From Vombatus ursinus (Eukaryota > Chordata > Mammalia > Diprotodontia > Vombatidae): a stretch of DNA of 64,000 nucleotides. Of the stretch, positions 21,851-32,839 are shown piece by piece. The stretch is taken from the NCBI RefSeq assembly GCF_900497805.2, contig NW_020954581.1:9323124-9387123 (forward strand). The letters are read 5' to 3'. Numbering within the stretch: position 1 is the stretch's first letter; every line of letters starts with the position of its first letter. The translations under genes and the position numbers were made by a program. The notes beneath the pieces were generated by a model. That model saw only the letters and a program-made list of their open reading frames with translations. It had not been told where the DNA came from and made no database searches.

Positions 21851-22905
21851 TAAAATCTTGGACAAATAGTATTAATGGGCAATGAATTAGACCAGAGTTA
21901 AACAGAATAGGTTGGACTGCCTCCTAAAAATGGCAAAACTCCTTGACTTTCCCTACCCCACACCCCAAAAAGTCTCATCTTTTAAACATTGATATCATGT
22001 CAATATTGTATGGTTGCTAGTTATGGAATAGTATAGTTGATGAAAAATTATAGATGAGTATCACTCAGAGAAATAGAGAGATGTATAGTAGATGTTAGCT
22101 AGTAGCAATGCCTAACAAAATAACAGAAATAAAGAATGTCATCAGAGAAATATATGGTTGATGAAGATAGACTGTTCATGTCCATGAGGACATGAGGAAG
22201 AGGTAATGAGTACACATACTGAGCATTCCATGGATATCCTTTCAATGTCAGAAAAAAAAAAAAGTTCTGTAGCACATATATTCTGTAGCACACAGTACCA
22301 GGATTTGGGGAGCCTGACATGAACAACTAACACAGAATTAGCAGATTGGTTGCAATCAGTATCGTTGGAGGGAACACATACATCAATGGGTTCACAAACA
22401 TATTTAGGTATTTCAATATTATTAGGACTTTCCATTAATGTGAAGTGAAAGATTGTATTATTGTAAGTATGATAGAAAAAAACCTCAATTTCAATATAAT
22501 AATTCTGTTGTGATTGACTATGTGAAATATTCTTCAATTGAAATAAGAATCTATTTACTCATTATTTTGTGTTCTTGTGCCATCTATGGAGGCCTTAGCA
22601 TCTGAGTATTAAGGTCGGTGAATCATAGGATTAGAATACTTTCTTTTTTCAATCTCCACTTTTACACAAATTAGGGCCACAGAACTGCCTGGCCCAATTT
22701 TATTTAGAAAATAATCTCAGAGCTATGATTCAAATCCATCTGCTTGACTTACTTTGAAATCCAGAAACATTAAATTTCTTCATAAGGATTTTAGTCATTG
22801 TGATTTACAACCCATTCAAAATGCATGTATCCTTATCTCATTTGGTACAGGGTAAATTTAAAGTGGAATTTCATGGGGGAAAAAACTAAAAATTTTAGCC
22901 ACAAA

Positions 22906-23320
22906 TACAGGGTGTCCCAAAAATTTCATTGCAGTTTTGATCTTTAATATCCTAAAATTATTTTAGTTATTATAATGCTTATAATAACTAATAATTGATA
23001 GCTAATAAGTTACTATGGGGCAGCTAGATGGTGCAATGGATAAAGTGACAGGCTTAGAGTCAAGAAGACTCATCTTCCTGAGTTCAAATCTGGCCTCAGA
23101 TACTTACTAGTTTTGTGACCCTGAGAAAGACACTTACCCCTATTTGCTTCAGTTTCCTCATCTATAAAATGAGCTGGAGAAGGAAATGGCAAACCACTCC
23201 AGTATATTTGCCCAGAAAGCCCCAAATGGGATCACGAAGAGTCAGACGCAACTGAAAAACAACAACAACGATAAGCTATTAATGCATATAACTGCACTGA
23301 GACTTTTGGTACAGCATGTA
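22906..23320. mobile_element. Tc1/mariner-like MITE split by a MAR1
   Basis: The left end TACAGGGTGTCCCAAAAATT and the right end GACTTTTGGTACAGCATGTA are inverted repeats of each other (ATTGCAGTT on the left, AACTGCACT on the right). Removing the MAR1 at 23017-23269 leaves about 160 bases. It belongs to the same family as 21686-21781. Confidence 0.7.
23017..23269 (+). repeat. MAR1 CORE-SINE inside the MITE
   Basis: GGGGCAGCTAGATGGTGCAA, CTCATCTATAAAATGAGCTG, GGCAAACCACTCCAGTATAT and CAACAACAAC form a full-length MAR1. Confidence 0.93.
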
Positions 23321-23484
23321 TATGGACCTGACTATTAATATCCAAGTCTGCTAATTGTCTTCATTGAAATTGACATAGGTCATGTATTGAAACATAATAA
23401 TGTGGGGTCATTTTCTAACTGTGTAAAAGTTTTATTCATTGCACTATTTTAAATAAATATAAGAGTTGTGTTGCTTCTTTTCAG

Positions 23485-23601
23485 GTCTCAAATTATTTGC
23501 TTTTGATTCTCATCATATGAAACATATTCATCCTCATGTGAACATGGAAGGAAATTATATAAAAATCTACCCAAAGAGAAAAGATGAATATGATTCTAAT
23601 G
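23485..23601 (+). CDS. ADGRL4: ADGRL4 exon: GAIN domain, central part
   Basis: This 117-base exon has phase 1 at both ends. The acceptor is TTCTTTTCAG and the donor is GTAGGA, which departs from the consensus at +4 and +5 and is probably a weaker donor. The product LKLFAFDSHHMKHIHPH is followed by NMEGNYIKIYPKRK and DEYDSNG. The human counterpart reads LKVFFFDSYNMKHIHPH, so identity is high. This is the start of the beta-rich GAIN subdomain B. The His-rich MKHIHPH string is shared with human and not obviously functional. Confidence 0.94.
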
Positions 23602-23719
23602 GTAGGAGAACGGCCTCCTTTTGTTTGTGTTTTATCTTTTATGAGAGTCGTATCACGCACATAGTGTTTAATAAATATCTGTTCAACTGAAAGGAACCTC
23701 ATTAGTTATGTCACAGAAA

Positions 23720-23900
23720 TGGTGGCCTCAGAGTCAAGAGGTCTTGATATATACTAACTGTGTGACCCTGATCATGTCACTTAATCAACCTCTTAGTGCC
23801 CTTGACAACACTCTAAGACTTTAAGTTGTAGAGGAGAGACTGGTATAAATTATTTGCGGGAATTCTTCTTATTTCAGTGAAATCACAGGTGTGGACCAAA
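23720..23900 (+). repeat. MIR-derived SINE with alternative 3' tail
   Basis: GTGGCCTCAGAGTCAAGAGG, TGTGTGACCCTGATCATGTC, ACTCTAAGACTTTAAGTTGT and CAGTGAAATCACAGGTGTGG. Confidence 0.65.
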
Positions 23901-24037
23901 TTGTAGGTGTGTTTATGTGTGTATATGTATAGTGTCCAGAATACTTAGCTGAATAAGTATTAAATTGTGTGTGTGTGTGTATTCTTAACACATTCTGGTT
24001 GACTATTTCTAATTCAGAAAATCTATATCAAGAAATC

Positions 24038-24290
24038 GGGCAGCTAAGCAGTACAATAGACTGAGATACGGGTCGGGAGTCAAGAAGACTCATCATCCTG
24101 GGTTCAAATCTGGCTTCAAGATACTTTCTAGCTGTCTGATCCTGGGCAAATCACTTAACCTTATTTGTCTCAGTTTACTCATCAGTCAAATGAGCTGGAG
24201 AAGGAAATGGCAAAGTAGTCTAGTATCTGCCAAGAAAACCCCAAATGAGATCACAAAGAGTCAGATACAACAGAACAACAACAACATATC
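24038..24290 (+). repeat. MAR1 CORE-SINE
   Basis: GGGCAGCTAAGCAGTACAAT head, then GAGCTGGAGAAGGAAATGGC and an ACAACAACAACA end. Confidence 0.92.
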
Positions 24291-24546
24291 TGTAACTATT
24301 CTTTGCAGAGTACAGAACTTAATTAGATAAATAGATACATAGATACATAGATGTATAACCATATTGTATACAGATATAAATGTATACATATACATCATAT
24401 AGTAGGCAATTATATATTTGTTGAACTGAACATGTTGAATTAAAAAGTAAATCAATTGGAACATGCATCAAGATAATTATTCACAAGATTGTCATATATA
24501 TTAAAAAATGCTAATAACAGCAAAATAGTATTTTAGATTAGAGAGG

Positions 24547-24737
24547 AAGATATAATGTTTATGGGGGCAGCTAGATGGCACAGTGGATAGAGCACCGGTT
24601 CTGGAGTTAGGAAGACCTGACTTCAAATCTGGCCTCAGACGATTGACACTTACTAGCTGTGTGACCCTGAGCAAGTCATTTAACCCCATTGCCTAATCCC
24701 CCCAAAAAAAAACAAACAAACAAAGATATAATGTTTA
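24547..24737 (+). repeat. Young poly(A)-tailed SINE (SINE1_MD/WSINE type) with perfect target duplication
   Basis: The SINE at 24562-24722 runs from GGGGGCAGCTAGATGGCACA to an AAAACAAACAAACA tail. It is flanked by AAGATATAATGTTTA at 24547-24561 and 24723-24737, a perfect 15-base duplication, so the insertion is relatively recent. Confidence 0.95.
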
Positions 24738-24899
24738 CAGATACCAAGAAAAAATAAAGGTACTTAACTGTTGTTTTGATTTCATTTTCTCCATCAAATA
24801 GAATGCTCTTCCATTGGGAAATAGTAGAACAAACATTTTAAGGAGTAAATTGACTGAGTGTATGGTGTAATATGCCAGTTAGGTGGATTTCTAGCTGAT

Positions 24900-26180
24900 T
24901 GAGACTGTTGTCCAGCCATGCTCATGTGGTTTTGACCCTGTTCTATTCAATATTTTTCATTCAGTTGCATGAAAGAAGGCATGCTCACAAAATTTGCAGA
25001 TGGCATAAAATGGAGAGGTCACTTTCAATTAATGACCAGATTTTAAATTATCTCAATAGATTATAATGATGGACCAAAACCAATAAATGAAATTTAACAA
25101 GAATGAATCAGTTAACCAACACACATTTTATTAAGCACCTGTTATGTGTCAGGCTCTTCTAGGGGCTAGGAATATAAAAACAAAAATCAAGACAGCAGCC
25201 TCAAAATCATCTCACAATATAAGATGGCGATGATCTGACTTTAAAGCAATTCATATGAAAAGTTCTGGGGATTTTAATTAGTCACAAACTCAACATGAAC
25301 ATGTTGTGGATACTGAAGAAGTCTAGGCAATCATTGATTTCCTTAATACAGATATACTATACTTATTACAAATGCTTCAGTGGAAAAAGCACAGACCTGA
25401 AAGCAAGGTGATCTGGATTTGGGTCCCAGTTTTCCCACTTGTTTGACCTTGAACAAATGACAACCTCTTTGACCTTTAGTTTCCTTTATCCTTAAAATAG
25501 GCAACTAGGTGGAGCAGGGGATAGAGTACCAGGGCAGGAGACTTGTCTTCTGAGTTCAAATCTAGCCTCAGACACTTATTAGCTGTATGACCCTGGACAA
25601 GTCACTTAACCCTGTTGGCCTCAGTTTCTTCATCTGTAAAATGAGCTGGAGAAGGAATGCAAACCATTCCAGTATCTTTACCAAGAAAATCCCAAATGAG
25701 GTCATGAAGAATCGTGACATGGCTGAAAAATGACTGAAAAACAAAAATTCTCAAAATAAAGTATTTCACCTAAACAATTTCAAGGACCATTTCTATGTCT
25801 AATAGTCTACAATACTAGTAAAGATTTTCACTCCAAAATGCACTGGTCAGATTGTTTGATAGTATTAGATCCAGTTCAGGCATATTTTTCACAGGGATCA
25901 CAACAAACTAGTCAATATCTAGACATAATTCAGCAAGATAGTGAAACTTCTAGAAATGGTGTTAAGTGAATAGCCATTGAAGGAATTAGGTGTGCTTAGC
26001 CTGGAAAAGATAAGACTAATGCTAAGATGCTTAAGGGACTGGCATGTGGATAAATGGATTAGACTAATTTTATGCTGCTCCAGAGTTTAGGACTAGGATT
26101 AGTAAATGGAATTAGAGGGATGCAGATGGAATGTGCTGCCTTACAAAGTAGTAAATTCCCCATCACAGGAAGACTGCATG
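24900..26180 (+). repeat. CR1/L3 LINE fragment, interrupted
   Basis: AAAATTTGCAGATGGCATAA (the F/A-D-D region), TAGCCTGGAAAAGATAAG and GCAGATGGAATGTGCTGCC follow CR1/L3 order. It is broken by an L2 tail (25095-25200, minus), a MIR (25375-25495, plus) and a MAR1 (25499-25748, plus). Confidence 0.7.
25499..25748 (+). repeat. MAR1 CORE-SINE
   Basis: GGCAACTAGGTGGAGCAGGG head, TCATCTGTAAAATGAGCTGG and CCCAAATGAGGTCATGAAGA. It sits inside a MIR that itself interrupts the CR1/L3 copy. Confidence 0.9.
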
Positions 26181-26189
26181 TTTAGAATA

Positions 26190-26560
26190 CAAGATTAGAA
26201 TCATAGAATCATGGAAATTTGCCTTAGAGATGATATAGTCTAACTTTTAATCCAATGCAGGAATTTCTCATGTAATCACTTTGAGAAATGGTCATCTACC
26301 CTACATTTGACAATTTCCAGTGACAGGGAGCTCAATGCATTCCAAAGCATTCCATTTTGCATGGCTCAAGTTATTAACTTTGTCTTCCTCACTCTGAACA
26401 GAAACCTATCTCTGTAATTTTCACCCATTGATCATAGTTCTACCTTTCAAAGTTACACATAATAGATCTAATTCCTCTTCCATATTAATAGACCTTCAGA
26501 TATTTGAACACACCATGGCTTTCCTAAATCATGTCAAGAATATAGAATAGATTCCTTCAA
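26190..26560 (-). repeat. CR1/L3 LINE fragment
   Basis: CCAGTGACAGGGAGCTCAAT, CACCCATTGATCATAGTTCT and CCTTCAGATATTTGAACAC are reverse-strand CR1/L3. It lies tail to tail with the preceding plus copy. Confidence 0.75.
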
Positions 26561-26869
26561 TGACTGGGAAACCAAACTAAGTAACTTCTGGAAACTCTCT
26601 GACTCTCAGATTATAAAAATCTTTGACAATTTCTATCCAAAATCCCCTCCTTTATCAAACACGCAAGTGCATCTAGTAGCCTACATATATATAGTTTTCC
26701 TGCTCGCAAATTTCAAGTTATCTTTACATTAATCATCCTTATTCTGGATTTGGGCATGAAATTATATAAAAATATTTTCTACATTTTCTGCATATAATTC
26801 AGAGGGAAAATCCCCTTATAAAAAGAATACCAACTCCTAATCTTAGATGTTTAAAAGATGATTTATTTA

Positions 26870-26955
26870 TAATCATATATATAATATATATTGAATATAT
26901 AATATACAGATAATTTAAATTATATATATAATACATATAATATATATAAATTATT
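26870..26955. repeat. AT-rich low complexity
   Basis: Degenerate TATA/ATAT repeats. Confidence 0.9.
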
Positions 26956-27009
26956 TCAGCTTTTCCCTTTTTTAGTATGCATGCCAGGTAAATGCCTGCT
27001 GTATTCAAT

Positions 27010-27160
27010 TCAGTTCAATTCAATAAGCCTTGATTAAATATTTGCTTTATTCAAGACACTATATTAGGCAATGGAGAGACAAAGACAAAAATGAAAGTCA
27101 GTTCCCGTCCTCAAGATACTTACATCTTACTGGAAGGCTACAAGATGTACATAGCTAAAT
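27010..27160 (-). repeat. L2 LINE 3' end
   Basis: GAGACAAAGACAAAAATGAA and CAAGATACTTACATCTTACT match the reverse-strand L2 end. Confidence 0.7.
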
Positions 27161-27323
27161 CAAGAAGACATTTTTTTCAGTTTGAAGCTCTTCCATTTCC
27201 TCAAAATATTCCGTACGACTTTGCATGTTTAAATAAAAATTACAACATATATTAGGCTTCTGTCAAGATCTCATATGTTGTTTTCTATGGAAAAGTCCAC
27301 CAAATATGCTATTTGTTTAACAG

Positions 27324-27529
27324 GCACCATTGCAGTTGTGTTTTTGCATTATAAGAGTATTGGAGCTTTGCTTTCATCATCTCAGAGTGACTCCCAGGAA
27401 ACAGAGAGTGACAAGAGTCCTGAACAGGAGGAAATTGTGATCTCCTCAATTGTGTCTGTCTCAATTAGTGCAAAGCCATCTGCACTCTACCAGCTTGAGA
27501 AAATCACATTTACATTAAGTCATGTAAAG
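27324..27529 (+). CDS. ADGRL4: ADGRL4 exon: GAIN subdomain B with acidic loop
   Basis: This 206-base exon runs from phase 1 to phase 0. The acceptor is TTGTTTAACAG and the donor is GTAAGT. The product starts TIAVVFLHYKSIGALLSSS, then passes through a Ser/Glu/Asp-rich stretch (residues about 20-41), then VISSIVSVSISA and YQLEKITFTLSHVK. The flanking strands match human ADGRL4, such as YYKSIGPLLSSS and YELEKITFTLSH. The acidic loop is divergent in sequence but similar in length and charge. The loop probably lies on the surface of the GAIN domain. A purine tract begins about 130 bases after the donor. Confidence 0.95.
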
Positions 27530-27662
27530 GTAAGTTTGCATCACATTTGGGGCACATTGGTCAATCTATCTAGCTAATTTATTTATGTATTTATAACTAG
27601 CCATCTACATATATACTTGTTATAAACATATATATATTTATATATTTTTATATGTACATATA

Positions 27663-27845
27663 GAGAGTGGGAGAGGGAGGAAGGGAGGAAAGGAGAGGGA
27701 GGGAAGGAGAGAGAGAAGAGAGAAAGGGAGAGGGGGGAGAAGAAAAGGGAGGGGGAGGGAGAAGGAAAGGGAAAGGCAGAGGGAGGGAGAGGGGGGAGGG
27801 AAGGAAAGAGAGAGAGAGAGAGACAGAGAAAGAGAGAGAGAGAAA
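27663..27845. repeat. GA-rich purine tract
   Basis: About 180 bases are almost only G and A on the plus strand, in imperfect GGGA/GGAA/GA units. The open frame here encodes only Gly/Arg/Glu/Lys low complexity. Confidence 0.93.
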
Positions 27846-28374
27846 CTTCTAAAAACTAAACAGACTACAGTTTTGTGTTAAGGATCTTGTTTCCTTAGAA
27901 AGTCGCTTTTTCCTCAAAAAAATGTGTTATGTATTACAAGAAAATGTGAAGTCGTAGGGTCTAGTTGAAATATATCACTTTCATAGGAAGGGAATTCATG
28001 TGCCTTGTTTCCAATTGGTATGTCACTCAGGACTTTGAAAGTGTTTGGGCCTGGTTATAAATAAATTCACCAAAGAGATTAAGTAGCAGTAGTCCAAAAA
28101 TATTTCATTGGAAAGTTAGCACAAGTCCTTTTATTACTTTCCTTTGAACTTTTTTAACCTCTCCCCAAATAAAAAACACACTATCTTTTTAAATTATTCT
28201 TTTACATCTTGAGATTGAATCCTCCAATGTCCTCAAAATTACCACCTCCAGCACAGACCTTGTTTGAGTGCACGGCTCTCTGTTCAGTTGTTCCAACTGT
28301 CCTTTTCCCAGGGATTCTGGAATAAGTTTCCTCCCAAGTCAGTGGGTGCCACTCACTTGAGGTAGTTCAGAGAA

Positions 28375-28480
28375 TTTTGAATGAACACTTGCCAATTGTG
28401 TTATAGAGGGGATTGTTGTTCAGGGATACATTGGACTTGATGATACCAAAAGGCTCTTCCAACCCTAAGATTCTACAGTG
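28375..28480 (+). repeat. CR1/L3 LINE terminal fragment
   Basis: GAATGAACACTTGCCAATTG, TTATAGAGGGGATTGTTGTT and CTCTTCCAACCCTAAGATTC are the CR1/L3 end. Confidence 0.75.
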
Positions 28481-28619
28481 ATATTACAGTCCAGATATGA
28501 TGGCTCTACTGTCATTGATGAAGAAAATAGCTGCTTCCCAGACCAAAAGCCATAGGCATTAGCCCTTCAATCTCCCTGGTTATGCTTCACTTCACTTCCT
28601 ACTCTTCCACCATCTTCTC

Positions 28620-28720
28620 AAGTCAACATTTATTAGATGCTTATTCTGTGCCAGGCACTGAGGATACAAAGAATAATAAAAACACAAAAACATTCCTGGC
28701 CTCTATGGTTATACCATACC
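28620..28720 (-). repeat. L2 LINE terminal fragment
   Basis: CAACATTTATTAGATGCTTA and TGTGCCAGGCACTGAGGATA are the reverse-strand L2 end. Confidence 0.75.
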
Positions 28721-28869
28721 CTTCCTCCACCACCTCTCCATTTCTGGAACATGATCAAATCAACTCTGCTATTGTTCCTAGAAGGGGTATATCAAATGAT
28801 TCCTCTGGTCCTGATCACCAACCTGTAACTTCCTGGACCAAAGTAGCTGTGCATGTGTTGTCCTTCCCT

Positions 28870-28975
28870 ATGACTATACAGTGAAGTGTTCTTGAGAACA
28901 GACATTGTCTTTACATCTACATTTGTATCCCCAGCACTTAGCACAGTGCTTGGCACCTAGGGAGAACTTAATGAC
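28870..28975 (+). repeat. L2 LINE terminal fragment
   Basis: TTTGTATCCCCAGCACTTAG, then CACAGTGCTTGGCACCTAGG. Confidence 0.8.
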
Positions 28976-29489
28976 TATTATGCATTTCTCCAGTCATTCA
29001 TTCTCACATTCATTTTTCATCTCTTTGTTGTCCTATTCATTTGTCACGACAGACAGTAGAGGAGGGCGATGAGCCAGGCCCAGAACTAAATAGTGGAAGG
29101 ATCATTGGATAAGATTTGGGCAAATATGCAGAGACAATGTAACAAATGAAAAGAGCAATGGATGACAAACAGGCAGAACCCATACTTTCTTGGTTCTCTC
29201 AACATGTCAAGGGTTCTAGAGCAACATATCCAGAACATTGAGTGGATTCATAATGGGAAACTTTATGGGAAGACACAGACAAGGAGTAGGTGCATTATAA
29301 TCTGCACCATGGAAGGGGGTACTGACATTGACTGTATTACAGACCCATCAAAGTATTAAAGTCTCTTTTTAATATGAAGAAAAAACACAACATGGAGGAA
29401 ATAGCAGAAGAATCACAAGAACTACAAGACCCAGTAGATCATTATTTTAATACTTTTGAGGTTCATCATGTGTCCTATGCCTGAAAGCA

Positions 29490-29820
29490 GTGGTGGTGGA
29501 GTGGAGAAAGCATTGAACAGATGCATTGAACAGAGTTGGAAAATCTATTTTTCGATCCCAGCTTTTCCACTTACTGTGTGACCTTGTCAGGACACTAAAC
29601 TTCTTTGCCTTCAATTTCCTAATCTGTAAAACGAAGGGGCTGGATTGGATGACATCTAAAATTCCTCCTGGCTCTAAATAACTGATAAGCCAGTACTGTG
29701 CCATTTCTTCTATAAAATGGAGATCATCATACCAGTAATTTCTACATCAAAGAGTTGTTTTAGGGATAAAATGAGATCATTTAGATAGAGGGCTATATAA
29801 ATGGCCGTTATTATTTTTAT
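29490..29820 (+). repeat. Two adjoining MIR-type SINEs
   Basis: The first (29490-29690) ends in GGATTGGATGACATC and CCTCCTGGCTCTAAA. The second (29700-29820) has the GAGATCATCATACC and GGGCTATATAAATGG tail of THER1. Confidence 0.7.
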
Positions 29821-30234
29821 TCCCCACTTCTCATGTATGGAGTGGTTGAAAATGTCTTGATTTTTCCAGGAGTAGAGTACTATTATAAAGGACCATCTTA
29901 GTACATGATTAAAATGCCTCAGTAAAGCCATATGGAGAAACTTGAAGTTGACCAATCAGTCCCATACTTAATGGGGAAAAAAAGATGCATTTGCTAAAAC
30001 AAAAGGGCCAGGCATGCCTACACACAAACAAAAATATGTCACCGTACATCAACAAACACATCGTACAGTGGAGAGAAACAAACTTGTGGAAAGTAAGTAA
30101 ATAGGAATCAGCAACATTAAACATATTGTGGAACATCATGTTGAGAAAAAAAAAAGGTGTGAACAATTTCAGAAATGAAAACAGATTTTTCAGAAACAGA
30201 AAATCAGTCTTATTTTCTTCCAGCAATAACAGAG

Positions 30235-30594
30235 AATGGGGTCTCAGAGCTAGGAAGAAACTTCAAGATCACCTGGTATCTAACTTATACCTGAACAAGA
30301 ATCTTCTCTTCTACCATCAAAGAATCAACAAACATTTATTCAGTACATACTGTATGCTAGGCACCATGGCAAAGGTTACTCATCTAGGTAGACAAATGGT
30401 CACCTAACCTCTGTTTGAAGACTTCTAATGATCTGAAACTCCCTACTTCCCATTCAGTTTTTAAATAACTCTAATTGTTGGCATGTTTTTCACCTTAAGT
30501 TGCACCTTTTTTACTTCTACCCCCTTTAGTTCCTGGTTCTACCCTCTGAAAAATTCAAATCCCTTTTCTACCGTAAAGGTATTTGAAGTCATGA

Positions 30595-30638
<44 letters not shown>

Positions 30639-30785
30639 CTTTCTTCTCCAGGCCAAACATTCTATATGTTCAATTCTATATTTCATTCTATATGTCCATT
30701 CGCTATGTCTAATTCTCATGGAGCATGGCTTCACCTTTCACCACTCAAGTTGCCTTTCTCTAGGATCTTTTAATTGCCTCCTTGT
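30235..30785 (-). repeat. CR1/L3 LINE fragment with internal L2 tail and (CA)n
   Basis: GGTCACCTAACCTCTGTTTG, CCTGGTTCTACCCTCTG and CTCCAGGCCAAACATTC are reverse-strand CR1/L3. An L2 tail lies at about 30320-30380 and a pure CA run at 30598-30636. Confidence 0.7.
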
Positions 30786-30969
30786 GGTTATTGGTTTACA
30801 TTAACCATATTTCTCTTAGAAATAGAGATAATCAAGTCAAAAACTTTATTTTTATCCTTTTCCCATTTTGAATAGAAAACAGTTCACTTAAAGAGGTTGG
30901 GATGGAGTTGTCATAATTGTATTCAGTGTCTTCTCATCTTTATTCTTTCTTCCAGTATGGTGCTAATTT

Positions 30970-31300
30970 TGTCCATTGCTTTAATTAGTAGATGATTTCA
31001 CTGAAAGAGCTAATTCATGAGTGATTCCCACATCAGCAATGAGTAATTTCATGTCTGTTAATATATAATCAATTTCATTTCCTTCTGATATATATCCATG
31101 CTGGCTAATTCCAACCTGTTCCAATTCTTCTTAAACAAAATATTCATGATATGCAGACATGAGGCTCCTGAATTATCTGAAAGTCTTTGGTCTCTTTCAT
31201 TTCTAATTCTCAAACCATTTTTCCAGCATATTTTTTTTTTGCTGTTCTCCCCTGTGTCCACCTTCTCAGGGAAGTAATTGAATATCAAAGTATTTATTGA
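30970..31300 (-). repeat. RTE-clade LINE fossil, endonuclease region
   Basis: Reverse translation gives RNERDQRL, then IMNILFKK and, in another frame, EIDYILTDMKLLIADVGIT. These follow the order of the RTE endonuclease domain (RNERGQRL, NTLF, NEIDYIL). The copy is decayed, with frame changes between blocks. Confidence 0.7.
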
Positions 31301-31842
31301 CTTAGTTTGGATATTGTTTTAAGTCCACCAAATTTTTCTACATTTTCAGTAACAGATGTTGGGGCACAAGCTGCAAGCATCTTCATAGTGGGCCCCTTTC
31401 CTCTTTGTCCCTCATGGCCACTCTGAGGGAAAGGCCTCGATCATTCCATGAAACAAGTTGTCTCCTTGCCCTGGAACACAACAAAGAATGGAAATCTTTT
31501 CTTCACCTCGCTGTGAACTTTCAAGCCCCCTTTGACCAAACATCCCTCTCCAGTGCTTCATCTTAATGTTGAGAAGATACAAGTTTCTCAAAGGCTCTGC
31601 CATTGGATCCCCAGGTCTGTCAGGGTCTGCCAAGCATAAAGAGTTGAAAGTATTTTCTAGAAGTATTTTCTGTTCTATAACCAACCTTGCTATTGGTAGA
31701 CAGACTTGTACCCAGCAGGTTAGGCAACAGGTGATGGATTCTTTGGCCCTGGTAACCCTTAAACAAAAAGTCAATCCTGTGTGGCCTCCTTTTACTTTTG
31801 TATACTATGTAGTAACATAGCAAAAAAAAGGAGAAGGAGGAA

Positions 31843-31905
31843 GTGAAGAGGAAGAAGAAGAAGATGATGATGATGATGATGATGATGATGAAAGGAAGGA
31901 AGGAA

Positions 31906-31987
<82 letters not shown>

Positions 31988-31997
31988 NNNNNNNNNN

Positions 31998-32044
<47 letters not shown>

Positions 32045-32135
32045 GAAAGGAAGGAAGGATAAAAAGAAGAAATAAAGTAGAGAGAAGAGAGAAGGGAAAG
32101 GAAGGGAAAGGAAGAGAAAAGAAAAGAAAAAGAAG
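31843..32135. repeat. (GAAA)n/(GGAA)n array with a 10-N gap
   Basis: GAT repeats (31862-31890) lead into GGAA and long GAAA arrays. Ten Ns at 31988-31997 mark an unresolved assembly gap. The Lys/Glu/Arg frames here are repeat artefacts. Confidence 0.97.
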
Positions 32136-32347
32136 CAGAAACTGCCAAGAATTATGTGTTTGTCTATCCTAGAAGCATTAATTTAACTATTAGTACTCAA
32201 AATGTGACATCTCTATCCAAATACCAGTAAGGTGCTATACTATGGGAGGAACTGAATCATCTTAACATTGGTAATCTTATAAATGAAACAAGAGGTCACC
32301 ATTCTTTTATTTGGCAAATACTTAATGGTGTGTACCATCTTACCTTT

Positions 32348-32579
32348 AAAGTTCCTAGGTGATACAGTGGATAGAGTGTCAGGCCTGGAATCAGGAAGAC
32401 ACATCTTCCTGAGTTTAAATTCAGATACTAGCAAGTCATTTAACCCTATTTGCCTCAGTTTCTTCACCTGTACAATGAGCTGGAGAAGAAAATAGTAAAC
32501 CATTCCAGTATCTTTGTCAAGAAAATCCCAAACAGGGTCACGAAGAGCTGGATATAACTAAAAAATGACTGAACAACAA
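32348..32579 (+). repeat. MAR1 CORE-SINE
   Basis: GATACAGTGGATAGAGTGTC, GAGCTGGAGAAGAAAATAG and GACTGAACAACAAC. Confidence 0.9.
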
Positions 32580-32764
32580 CCATCTTACCACTGTTATTTA
32601 TGCTTTGGGGTTTTGTTAATGTTCAGTTTAAAGAATAAATATATTCCAAGATATTTATTATTCCACATTCTTCTATGTAGCATAGTATTCATTCAACTTA
32701 TTTATAAAATGCTAATAAGGATGTAATATATTTCTGGACACATATACAAGATTTTATCTTCACC

Positions 32765-32800
32765 AAACACACACACACACACTCACACATACACACTTAT
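32765..32800. repeat. (CA)n microsatellite
   Basis: Short imperfect CA run. Confidence 0.9.
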
Positions 32801-32839
32801 GTGTGCATCACTCTTCCTAGTAGTGTATTCTCAGAAGCA

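Noticed and set aside
27667-27852. Gly/Arg/Glu-rich open frame
   Set aside because: It is a purine low-complexity tract with no protein-like composition.
31843-32172. Open frame of over 100 codons, Lys/Glu/Arg-rich, and its Ser/Phe-rich partner on the other strand
   Set aside because: It is the translation of GAT and GAAA microsatellites and spans an N gap.
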